Of a stretch of 64,000 bases of DNA, positions 53,386 to 61,161 are shown one piece after another; the stretch's first letter is position 1; the number at the start of each line of letters is the position of its first letter. Under the pieces are notes generated by a model, which was not told the origin of the DNA, ran no database searches, and worked only from the letters and a program-made list of their open reading frames with translations. The translations under genes were made by a program, and so were the position numbers. This DNA is from DATGMS01 sp035303945 (GTDB taxonomy: Bacteria > Bacteroidota > Bacteroidia > Cytophagales > Cyclobacteriaceae), in the NCBI GenBank assembly GCA_035303945.1, contig DATGQZ010000060.1, forward strand, positions 75,218 to 139,217, written 5' to 3'.

Positions 53386-54591
53386 ATGGCAAGAAAAATT
53401 AGAATGGGCATGATCGGTGGGAGCCTTGACGCTCTGATCGGTGCTGTACATCGCCGGGGTGCTGCCCTCGATGGAGAAATTGAATTGGTGTGTGGAGCAT
53501 TCAGTTCCAATCCGGAAAAGTCCAAAGCTACCGGAGAGGCATTGTACCTACCTGCTGATCGCGTGTACGGTTCTTATGAGGAGATGATCATGCGGGAAAA
53601 AGAACTTCCAGAAGGTGAAAGGATGGATTTTGTATCTGTGGTCACACCCAACCATGTGCATTTTCCAGCCGCAAAAATGGCTATCGAAAATGGTTTTCAC
53701 CTTGTATTGGACAAGCCGATGACCCTCACCATGGAGGAAGCCAAAGAACTGGCCAAAATCATCAATGACTCCGGGCTGCTTTTTGCCCTTACCCATAACT
53801 ATACCGCCTATCCTATGGTGAAGGAAGCGAGGCATTTGGTGCGGTCCGGTGCATTGGGCAAAATCCGAAAGGTGATTGTCGAATATCCCCAAGGATGGTT
53901 ATCTTCCTTGCTGGAGGCCTCTGGGCAAAAACAGGCAGAATGGCGAACTGACCCTGCACGTTGTGGAGCAGCGGGAGGAATTGGAGACCTTGGCACCCAT
54001 GCTGAAAACCTATCAGAGTACATTACTGGGCTGAAGATCACCGAATTGATCGCCGATCTTACCATTTTCGTGGAAGGCCGGCGATTGGATGACGATGCCA
54101 ATGTTCTGCTGCGCTTCGATAATGGCGCTAAAGGTGTGTTGCACAACAGCCAGATCTGTAATGGTGAAGAAAACGATCTGAACATTCGGATTTACGGGGA
54201 ATTCGGCGGATTGAAATGGAGACAACAAGAACCCAATACCTTGATCCTTACCAACCAGGAGAAAGGATCTACGGTGATTAGAACTGGGGTAGGCAGTCTC
54301 TCACAGCATGCACAGGCACACACACGACAACCCGCAGGACATCCCGAAGGATATGTGGAGACATTCGGCAATATCTACAGAAATTTTGCCTATGCGCTTA
54401 GAGCAAGATGGGGAGAAGAAGCCAAGAAAAACAGTACAGGAGGCTTGTCTGCAGAGACTTCCAACACAACAGGTTATGATCCCGCAATTCACGATTTCCC
54501 AGGAGTGGAAGAAGGATTGAGAGGAATGGCCTTTATCAAAACTGTCTTAAAATCCAACGAAGAGGGTAAATGGACAAAATTTGAGGTTTAA
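53386..54591 (+). CDS. Gfo/Idh/MocA family oxidoreductase (plus-strand)
   Basis: 401-residue NAD(P)-dependent sugar/cyclitol oxidoreductase. The Rossmann segment MGMIGGSLDALIG lies at residues 7-19. The family EKP motif is DKP here (109-111). The probable catalytic region GGIGDLGTHAENL contains D201 and H205. The family includes glucose-fructose oxidoreductase, myo-inositol 2-dehydrogenase and glycoside 3-dehydrogenases. It is the last gene of the three-gene block and converges with eboA across a strong terminator. No Tat signal, so cytosolic. Confidence 0.92.
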   Translation: MARKIRMGMIGGSLDALIGAVHRRGAALDGEIELVCGAFSSNPEKSKATGEALYLPADRVYGSYEEMIMREKELPEGERMDFVSVVTPNHVHFPAAKMAIENGFHLVLDKPMTLTMEEAKELAKIINDSGLLFALTHNYTAYPMVKEARHLVRSGALGKIRKVIVEYPQGWLSSLLEASGQKQAEWRTDPARCGAAGGIGDLGTHAENLSEYITGLKITELIADLTIFVEGRRLDDDANVLLRFDNGAKGVLHNSQICNGEENDLNIRIYGEFGGLKWRQQEPNTLILTNQEKGSTVIRTGVGSLSQHAQAHTRQPAGHPEGYVETFGNIYRNFAYALRARWGEEAKKNSTGGLSAETSNTTGYDPAIHDFPGVEEGLRGMAFIKTVLKSNEEGKWTKFEV

Positions 54592-54603
54592 TATTTAATA
54601 GGT

Positions 54604-54646
54604 AAAGGGGCAGCACCCTTACAATACCTTCCGGTTCTGCCCCTTT
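54604..54646. terminator. Bidirectional terminator between Gfo/Idh and eboA
   Basis: Perfect 10-bp stem AAAGGGGCAG/CTGCCCCTTT (54604-54613 with 54637-54646) with a 23-base loop. It lies between convergent genes. Confidence 0.7.
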
Positions 54647-54652
54647 GCTATA

Positions 54653-55549
54653 TTATAACTTTTCAAGATAGGTCTTTCCAATGGTTTCCCAGGTAATTTC
54701 CCCTGCTGTGATTTTCGCTTTGACATCACCGTGAGCTTCGACCAATTTTTCTGCTGCTGGTAATCCAGACTGGCTGCATGCTAGCAAGACAGCTTCCTTT
54801 TCCAATGCTGTGCCTTCTTGAAGTACTTTCTGCACATCCTGGAGTTGATCTTCTGTCAAAAACGGTCCTACAAACCGCCACAATTCCGGCATTACCTCAC
54901 GTCCCGCCGCCCATCGTTCATGGGCATAGTCAATCAAAATTTTTGCAAGCTCAGCATTGGCCCGTTCATCAGCTCCGTGGATCTGATAGATGGGTCTCTG
55001 AAGGAAAAATGATTTGAGAACCATCTGGTTCCAAGCGGGTTCATCCAAGTATCGGTACGGGTAGGGGTTGTTTAAGGCAATGGCATCAAACACTGAGGTT
55101 ATATTGGTCCTGAGACCCTCGGCCGCACGTAGCTTAAGGTGTTCCTGATAAGGAAATACCGGCAAGGCGGCATAAATGGCTTCTTGTTCATGCATGTCGG
55201 CAGCTTCCAGCAATCTCTCAAGTGATTTCAAAAAGTGGTTCGCATCTTTGGCAGCAAAATGAAGCAATAAATAGGTCCTCGCTGTTTGTAATCTGTTCCA
55301 TCTATCGGGCCGAAAGCCGGAAACAAGTTTGTCTGCATCTGCAAGATCCGCATCACTGAGTTGATTAAGATCCTTTCGGAAATATCTTGAGGCTTGGCTA
55401 AATGCCATGAAAAGTTTAATGCCAGCAGTATCTTCTAGAATCCGCTTTTTTTGTTCTTCGAGCCATTCTATGTCTTCCCCATTACTGTTGATAGATAGAA
55501 TCTTCAGTAGATAAGCTGTAACGGCTGTATGATTTAGCTCCTCCATCAA
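54653..55549 (-). CDS. eboA: EboA domain protein
   Basis: 298-residue helical protein. The C-terminal half matches EboA: SVFDAIALNNPYPYRYLDEP, WNQMVLKSFFLQRPIYQIHG and ILIDYAHERWAAGREVMPELW. The N-terminal half is predicted helical repeats. No catalytic motif or signal peptide is visible. The usual place of eboA is at the head of the ebo operon, but here it is separated from eboB by three plus-strand genes. It lies 104 bases downstream of a Gfo/Idh gene on the same strand. Function unknown. Confidence 0.88.
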   Translation of the reverse strand: MMEELNHTAVTAYLLKILSINSNGEDIEWLEEQKKRILEDTAGIKLFMAFSQASRYFRKDLNQLSDADLADADKLVSGFRPDRWNRLQTARTYLLLHFAAKDANHFLKSLERLLEAADMHEQEAIYAALPVFPYQEHLKLRAAEGLRTNITSVFDAIALNNPYPYRYLDEPAWNQMVLKSFFLQRPIYQIHGADERANAELAKILIDYAHERWAAGREVMPELWRFVGPFLTEDQLQDVQKVLQEGTALEKEAVLLACSQSGLPAAEKLVEAHGDVKAKITAGEITWETIGKTYLEKL

Positions 55550-55591
55550 GTCATTTGTTTATGTTCAACGATATGCTATAAAACAACAAAT

Positions 55592-55625
55592 CTAAGAAAG
55601 GCATTCCTAAAAAATGCCCTTCTTA
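55592..55625 (-). terminator. Hairpin between Gfo/Idh gene and eboA
   Basis: A 14-bp stem with one mismatch (CTAAGAAAGGCATT against AATGCCCTTCTTAG). The following minus-strand sequence is only loosely T-rich, so it may be an attenuator or weak terminator. Confidence 0.45.
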
Positions 55626-55653
55626 GATCAGTAGCTATATGATTTTTGTCAGA

Positions 55654-56835
55654 TTACTTGCCGTCCCAGGAAACGCCTGTTTCTTTCCAGCTCTTAGAAG
55701 CTGCTGACTCCAACACCGCCTGGCAAACCTTTTGGGTTTCCAAGGCATCTTTAAAGGTAGGATAGCAAGGTCCGCCAGTCTCCAAACTCTTGAAAAACTC
55801 CGCCACTTGATGTACAAATGAATGTTCGTACCCAATAGAAGTACCAGGAATCCACCATCTCTTCATGTAAGGCTGATCACCATCTGTGACCAATATGGAT
55901 CTCCATCCCCTTACTTTAGAATCATCAGAATGGTCGAAATACTCTAGGCGGTTAAGGTCATGCAAGTCCCAACGTATGGAAGCATGTTCGCCGTTGATTT
56001 CAAAGGTGAACAAAGCCTTGTGTCCACGTGCGTAACGGGTAGCTTCAAACAAACCTAAAGAGCCGTTCTCAAAGTGACAGTGGAAAATGCTGGCATCATC
56101 AATACCTACTTTCTTCACTTGACCTGAAGTGTCCTTTCTTTCTTTAATGAAAGTCTCCGTTACGGCAGAAACATCAGTTATACCACCGTTGACCCACATA
56201 GCAAGGTCTATACAGTGTGCCAAAAGATCGCCGGTCACCCCAGAACCTGCTGCATCCACGTCCAAACGCCAAGTAGCGTCACCGCCTTGGGGCACATCTG
56301 GGCTGATGGTCCAGTCCTGAAGAAAATTGGAGCGGAAATGGAATATCTTACCAAGCTTGCCGGAATCGACAATTTGTTTGGCCAAGGTCACTGCAGGCAC
56401 ACGTCGATAGTTATACCACACGGTGTTTTTTACACCTGCTTTTTCGATAGCTTCCACCATTTTTTGGCCCTCTTCTACGGTCCTTGCCAATGGCTTCTCG
56501 CAAAGGATCATTTTTCCCGCCTCAGCTGCAGCGATAGCAATTTCGGCGTGGCTGTCATTTGGGGTACAGATATCAACAGCATCGACATCATCCCTAGCGA
56601 TGACTGCTCTCCAGTCCGTTTCATAATGCTTATAGCCCCATTGTTCAGCAAAAGCTTTTACTTTGTCCTCTCTTCTGGCACAAGCGACCTGAAGCACTGG
56701 ACGGTATTCGTATTCTGGGAAAAAATCCCCAAGTCTTTTATAACCATTGGTATGGATACGGCCCATCAAGCCGGTCCCAATCAATGCTATTCTTATTTCT
56801 TTTTTGTTTTCCATTGGTGTTGATGCATTTGACAT
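55654..56835 (-). CDS. Gfo/Idh/MocA family oxidoreductase (minus-strand operon)
   Basis: 393-residue NAD(P)-dependent oxidoreductase. The Rossmann motif IALIGTGLMGRIH spans residues 17-28, and CEKPLA carries the EKP motif at 113-115. The GSGVTGDLLAHCIDLAMW region contains the conserved D and H of the active site. No Tat signal is seen. Last gene of the six-gene operon, 43 bases after the TIM-barrel gene; this pairing is common in sugar or inositol catabolism. By context it may be the C3-dehydrogenase of a keto-glycoside route. Substrate unproven. Confidence 0.92.
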   Translation of the reverse strand: MSNASTPMENKKEIRIALIGTGLMGRIHTNGYKRLGDFFPEYEYRPVLQVACARREDKVKAFAEQWGYKHYETDWRAVIARDDVDAVDICTPNDSHAEIAIAAAEAGKMILCEKPLARTVEEGQKMVEAIEKAGVKNTVWYNYRRVPAVTLAKQIVDSGKLGKIFHFRSNFLQDWTISPDVPQGGDATWRLDVDAAGSGVTGDLLAHCIDLAMWVNGGITDVSAVTETFIKERKDTSGQVKKVGIDDASIFHCHFENGSLGLFEATRYARGHKALFTFEINGEHASIRWDLHDLNRLEYFDHSDDSKVRGWRSILVTDGDQPYMKRWWIPGTSIGYEHSFVHQVAEFFKSLETGGPCYPTFKDALETQKVCQAVLESAASKSWKETGVSWDGK

Positions 56836-56878
56836 TTTTGTAAAATAACTTAATACCTGTTGGGCAGTTAGGCTATTC

Positions 56879-57910
56879 TCACCCTACCCATCCGTGGGCA
56901 TTACGCACTTTGATCATGGTAGCTAGGATATCATTCCAGGTTTGCTGATCGTTCATTACAGCATTGGGGAACATACAACCATCCCAGCAGATGTGGTTGA
57001 AAGCCTTGGTTAGGTTACCTTTCTCGTCCCTCAACCAATGCCCTGCATCCTGAACTATGTCCAATTTACCATTTGGATCAGTAGCCAAGCAGTGGCGACC
57101 GGTTTTGTCATGTGAACCCGAGCCAAATACAGTACCGTCATTTTGTGCTACGTGGAAATCGATGGTGTAAGGACGAAGGGCTGCAGTCAGCTGCTTAAGT
57201 GCTTCTGTCAAGGTAGCACGATCGCTCCAGTCAAAATCCTCGGGAAGAATCCTGTCTTCAGGCTTGTTGGTACCAAGCAGGTAGTGGAAAGTATGAGACA
57301 TGTCGGCTTGGAAACCGAAATTTGGATGGTTTACTTCCTCCAGCAGGTGCAACATCTCCTTCCAGCTATGCATACCGCCCCAGCAAACTTCACCTTCCGC
57401 CGCAATTTTTTCACCAAACTCAGCCGCTGCATCGCAGGCTTCTCTAAAAGTCTGGGCAATCACCTTGCTGTTGCCTGCAGGATCCGCTGCCCAAGCATCT
57501 ACTCCGGTAGCTGAGTCAACCCTTATTACGCCATAAGGCCGCACACCAAGTTCTTTCAACTTCTGCCCTACCCTTGCGGTCTTTCTTACAACCTCCACAA
57601 ATTGGGCGCGTTCATCTTTGCTTCCCATTGCCGGATTCCCCCAGATGGGTGCCACCAAAGATCCGATGTTTAGGTTAAGGCCAGACACTTTATCGGCAAG
57701 CCGCTTGATACCATCATCGGACATATCGAGATCCAAATGAGGATCAAATACACCTATATCCACCCCATCGAATTTAACACCGTCAACTTCAGCAGCCGCG
57801 GTCATTTCCAACATCGTATCAAATGGTATCACCGGTTCGGAATCTGGCCCCTTTCCGATTATGCCAGGCCAAGTAGCATTGTGGAGTTTGGGAAAATTGT
57901 TTTCAGACAT
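56879..57910 (-). CDS. Sugar phosphate isomerase/epimerase-like TIM barrel
   Basis: 343-residue AP-endonuclease-2/xylose-isomerase-like barrel. Potential metal ligands appear in FGFQADMSHTFHY (D, H), IDFHVAQNDGTV (H) and the WGGMHSWKEMLHLLEE region (H, E). The superfamily includes inosose dehydratase/isomerase and 3-keto-sugar processing enzymes. It sits between the Gfo/Idh gene and the cupin gene (58-base gap). Exact reaction unknown. Confidence 0.86.
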   Translation of the reverse strand: MSENNFPKLHNATWPGIIGKGPDSEPVIPFDTMLEMTAAAEVDGVKFDGVDIGVFDPHLDLDMSDDGIKRLADKVSGLNLNIGSLVAPIWGNPAMGSKDERAQFVEVVRKTARVGQKLKELGVRPYGVIRVDSATGVDAWAADPAGNSKVIAQTFREACDAAAEFGEKIAAEGEVCWGGMHSWKEMLHLLEEVNHPNFGFQADMSHTFHYLLGTNKPEDRILPEDFDWSDRATLTEALKQLTAALRPYTIDFHVAQNDGTVFGSGSHDKTGRHCLATDPNGKLDIVQDAGHWLRDEKGNLTKAFNHICWDGCMFPNAVMNDQQTWNDILATMIKVRNAHGWVG

Positions 57911-57968
57911 AGTGTTTCAGTTATTTTGTGAGTTATTAATTTGCTTTACTAAAGATAAAAAAAATCCC

Positions 57969-59183
57969 TTAATTCACCTTTACAACCAAATCTGGGTTAT
58001 CGGGACCAAAGTGCTTCAGCATGACGATTGGATCGGTTTTGGAGGGATTGACAATGGTAACACCTTCCTGAGCAGCTTTTTCACTAACGAAAAACTCATC
58101 ATTGGTAAACTGGCCGTAGCGGATCATGGTAGGGGTTTCAATATCCCAAACACCCATCTTGCCATGACCCTGCATCATAATCAGACCATAAGCTGCGGCA
58201 TCTTTAATGGTTACCGTCTGCCCTGGCAAAACGGTCAGTTCTTTTGCACTGAAAGCGGTGGAACGGTAACAGATCCACTTTTCGATATAGCCTTCAGAGA
58301 TCATTTCCTTATCATCCTTTACCGGAATGGGCTCCATAAAGCGGGTTTCCAAAAGATTCGGATTGGTATTTAATTCCCAGTCGATAACTTCCATCAACTG
58401 GTCGTAATCACCAATACGATCTTTGGGCGTACCTTTCCACAACAACTCTTCTGGAATAATTGCCTCATTAACCAAGGACTGGTACATCGCAAAAACATCC
58501 GATGCTTTCTGTGGCTCATAGGTACAGAGGCTTCCTGGCGCATGAAGCATACCTGGAGGAACATCCCAGCCTGTACCTGGAATCAGCGGGAATGCCTGAG
58601 AATACATGGTGATTTTGTTGTCCCCTTTGGTGAAGTTCTTCAAGCATTCTTTGATCTGCTCTTTGGTGGTACCAGGAGCGATGCCGAAGAAAGTATAGGG
58701 GAAATCTCCGCCGTGATTGTTCAGCTGTGGGGGGTAGTAGTAAGCCTCTGGTTTTCCTTTTTGCCCTATTTTGGCCGCCTGCTCATCATTGTGGTGGATG
58801 TGATGTGGCAATGGTCCCATATTGTCAAAAAACTTGGAATACATAGGCCAACTTTCGTATTCGTTCCAGATCCGGTCCCCAATGATTTCGCCTTTAAGCT
58901 CATCTATGGCATCCTTAAGCAGGAAAATCTCTTCTTTATCTCCATCCTGATAAACGATATGGCTCAAACCTTCATTTTTACCGGTAAGGGGACCATTCTC
59001 TGCTGGGGTAGTCGAGGACAACCATCTTTCGTCAATACCGCCTCTTTCGCCACCCAACACATAATAGTCATCTGGATGTAATTTAATTCTTCTTCCTGGC
59101 ACACAGAATGAACGGGGAACCCAAGTCGGGGTAAGCCGCAAGATTCCTTGTCCTTGCTCCAACGCTTTTTTTGCTAAGCTCAT
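57969..59183 (-). CDS. Cupin-fold phosphomannose-isomerase-like protein
   Basis: 404-residue protein with two cupin-like parts. The first contains the probable metal-binding GPLPHHIHHNDEQA and GTGWDVPPGMLHAPGSL, which resemble the zinc site of class I mannose-6-phosphate isomerase. The C-terminal part (LTVLPGQTVTIKDAAAYGLIMMQG) forms a second cupin barrel. No kinase or phosphosugar context is adjacent, so a free sugar may be the substrate. It ends 58 bases before the TIM-barrel gene. Confidence 0.8.
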   Translation of the reverse strand: MSLAKKALEQGQGILRLTPTWVPRSFCVPGRRIKLHPDDYYVLGGERGGIDERWLSSTTPAENGPLTGKNEGLSHIVYQDGDKEEIFLLKDAIDELKGEIIGDRIWNEYESWPMYSKFFDNMGPLPHHIHHNDEQAAKIGQKGKPEAYYYPPQLNNHGGDFPYTFFGIAPGTTKEQIKECLKNFTKGDNKITMYSQAFPLIPGTGWDVPPGMLHAPGSLCTYEPQKASDVFAMYQSLVNEAIIPEELLWKGTPKDRIGDYDQLMEVIDWELNTNPNLLETRFMEPIPVKDDKEMISEGYIEKWICYRSTAFSAKELTVLPGQTVTIKDAAAYGLIMMQGHGKMGVWDIETPTMIRYGQFTNDEFFVSEKAAQEGVTIVNPSKTDPIVMLKHFGPDNPDLVVKVN

Positions 59184-59195
59184 GTTTATTAGGTT

Positions 59196-60281
59196 TTACT
59201 GTTGATTTAGTTTTAAAAACTCTTTGATATGTTCTTCTTCAGTGAGTATATCCAACTCTAAATGATAGTTCCGGCTTTCCCCGGGTTCTAATAGAATTAA
59301 CGAACCGTCTTCACGGGCTTTTTTCTGTCCGATGGGAGGATGGGTCGCGGGCTCCAGTCCGGTGACGTATTCACCTTTGCCCCAATGTTGCCAATTGATT
59401 AGCCAAGGAAGCTCCTTCTTCTGATACCTTAATGCAACGGCAAAACCATGGCGTGCATTGTATATGCCACAGGTACATTGTCCTGAATCATCCGGTACGG
59501 CATCAATGAAGCCTGCTTCTTCTCCGCCACCGCTATGAGAAGGCATCACGGCAGGGCATTTTTTGAAGTTGTTGGAAGCATTAAAAATGGGATTGTTGGG
59601 ATCGCCATCCCGTGATCGACATTCTCCTCTCCATACGAGCTCTGAACCCTCATCCACAAGCGGCCAACCGAAATTGAAATGGTAGAGCAACATGTGGGGA
59701 GCTTGGGTATTGCCCCTGTTGATGATCTCATCATGGATCTTGATGGAAGCTTGGCCTAAGACGCCAGAAATCGTCCTACGCCATTCAAGTATTGGCCCGA
59801 ATACTTGCATTTCCTTCACCACCCCTGTAATGCTCATCTCCAACCGCCCATTGATAGGATCAGGCTGAATGATGGATTCTATTTCTGCGGGAATATTGCT
59901 GAAATTGCCATGCAATCCCCTTTCCCCATGGCTATCTGCTTCCGGCCCACCCGTATGGGACAGCCCACATGTGGTCAACAAACCTCCACCAAAGGTTCTT
60001 AACCAATCTATTCCCCTGTTGGAAAAGGGCTGCGGCGCTCTCACGCCACCATGGCTTAGCCAAGCAAGATTAAATTGGTTAAAGTGGGCATCCGCAATGT
60101 CCATCCCCCGATCAATAACAACTTTATACCTCAACCCCGTACCGGTATTGATCCAGGCGACACGTGTTCCTCGTCCTAAGCCATTGTCCAGCACCGATGT
60201 CTCTATACCTCCCCATTGGGCAGCATGAGAAATTTTGTCCTTCCAAGATGGATGGGGTGTAGCGGAATTCTTTTGCATCAA
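59196..60281 (-). CDS. DUF4432 family protein (aldose-epimerase-like)
   Basis: 361-residue protein of the DUF4432 family, related in fold to galactose mutarotase/aldose 1-epimerase. VVIDRGMDIADAHFNQFNLAW, GGLLTTCGLSHTGGPEADSHGERGLHG and LYHFNFGWPLVDEG are typical. Candidate catalytic histidine and glutamate occur in the HGERGLHG and NWQHWGKGEYVTGLEPATHP blocks. It is thought to act on a sugar anomer or keto-sugar. It lies 12 bases before the cupin gene. Confidence 0.85.
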   Translation of the reverse strand: MMQKNSATPHPSWKDKISHAAQWGGIETSVLDNGLGRGTRVAWINTGTGLRYKVVIDRGMDIADAHFNQFNLAWLSHGGVRAPQPFSNRGIDWLRTFGGGLLTTCGLSHTGGPEADSHGERGLHGNFSNIPAEIESIIQPDPINGRLEMSITGVVKEMQVFGPILEWRRTISGVLGQASIKIHDEIINRGNTQAPHMLLYHFNFGWPLVDEGSELVWRGECRSRDGDPNNPIFNASNNFKKCPAVMPSHSGGGEEAGFIDAVPDDSGQCTCGIYNARHGFAVALRYQKKELPWLINWQHWGKGEYVTGLEPATHPPIGQKKAREDGSLILLEPGESRNYHLELDILTEEEHIKEFLKLNQQ

Positions 60282-60340
60282 TTTGTTGTATCAAGGGAGC
60301 AGCAGATTGACATCTGCCACTCCGCATTGCTATTTATAGA

Positions 60341-61138
60341 TTAAAGCTTCTTCAATTGAAGGTCTCTGTACTGTACTTTCATAGGCGGCCCTACGTGGAC
60401 TTGTATACCGAGCAGACCTTCCATTTTTCTGTTGATGGTGTCTTCATCTACTACTTCACTCATCAGCACGCCGTTGATGTAGTGCTGAAGCTTGTTACCC
60501 TTGATGACAAGATGGAAAGAGTTCCAATCCTCAGCTTTAATCAGCGTCTTTAAAGAGTCTATATCGCCAAGGGATTTGGTAACTTCCAACCCCTTCCACG
60601 CATTGCGCTCCACGTTTTCTCTTAGCTCTCCTTCACGAGGCTGAATGGTAGTGGACTGCCCCCTGTAGGCAAGCGTAGTCCTTTTTCGCTCCTCATAATT
60701 TTGGCCTGTGTAGGAATTTCTTCCGTCAATGTCCGCTTGATACCCTCTCAAGGCATAAGGAACTTCAGTAAAAAGATCACTTCTGTAGTTGATCCCAGAA
60801 TTCCCCGCTTCCGTGATTTTAAACTCTCCTTTGAGCTCAAAATCCCCCAGCTCCCCACCTTGCCAAATCAGGAAGGTATTGTTTTTTAACGGCTTTTCAG
60901 GAGTCACTTCACCTACGATCGTGCCCCCCTCTACCCGCCAGTATTCGGGATCACCATCCCAGCCATCCAGATTCTGTCCATTAAATATGGAAATGAAATC
61001 ATTGCTCTGCTCGGTTAGTGTGGATTGTTCCGCCGTGGTGGCTTCACTGTTGCTTGCAGAGCCGCCGCAGCTGCCCAATACCAAGGCAGAAGCGACGATT
61101 CCTAATTTTATTGCTGTGAACTTTGAGATCATGTGCAT
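60341..61138 (-). CDS. 3-keto-disaccharide hydrolase family (DUF1080) lipoprotein
   Basis: 265-residue lipoprotein: signal ending ALVLGSC with cysteine near 24. The DUF1080 domain (PF06439) follows: DFISIFNGQNLDGWDGDPEYWRVEGGTIVGEV, FELKGEFKITEAGNSGINYRSD and YINGVLMSEVVDED. Family members hydrolyse 3-keto-glycosides. It lies 23 bases after the cytochrome gene, so both would work in the periplasm or at the outer membrane, ahead of the cytosolic enzymes downstream. Confidence 0.9.
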   Translation of the reverse strand: MHMISKFTAIKLGIVASALVLGSCGGSASNSEATTAEQSTLTEQSNDFISIFNGQNLDGWDGDPEYWRVEGGTIVGEVTPEKPLKNNTFLIWQGGELGDFELKGEFKITEAGNSGINYRSDLFTEVPYALRGYQADIDGRNSYTGQNYEERKRTTLAYRGQSTTIQPREGELRENVERNAWKGLEVTKSLGDIDSLKTLIKAEDWNSFHLVIKGNKLQHYINGVLMSEVVDEDTINRKMEGLLGIQVHVGPPMKVQYRDLQLKKL

Positions 61139-61161
61139 GTCTTATTCTTTTTTTCTATTTG

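Noticed and set aside
56215..56823. 202-codon open frame on the plus strand
   Set aside because: It is fully antisense to the Gfo/Idh gene, whose motifs are intact. The translated protein has no recognisable family and an unnatural composition.
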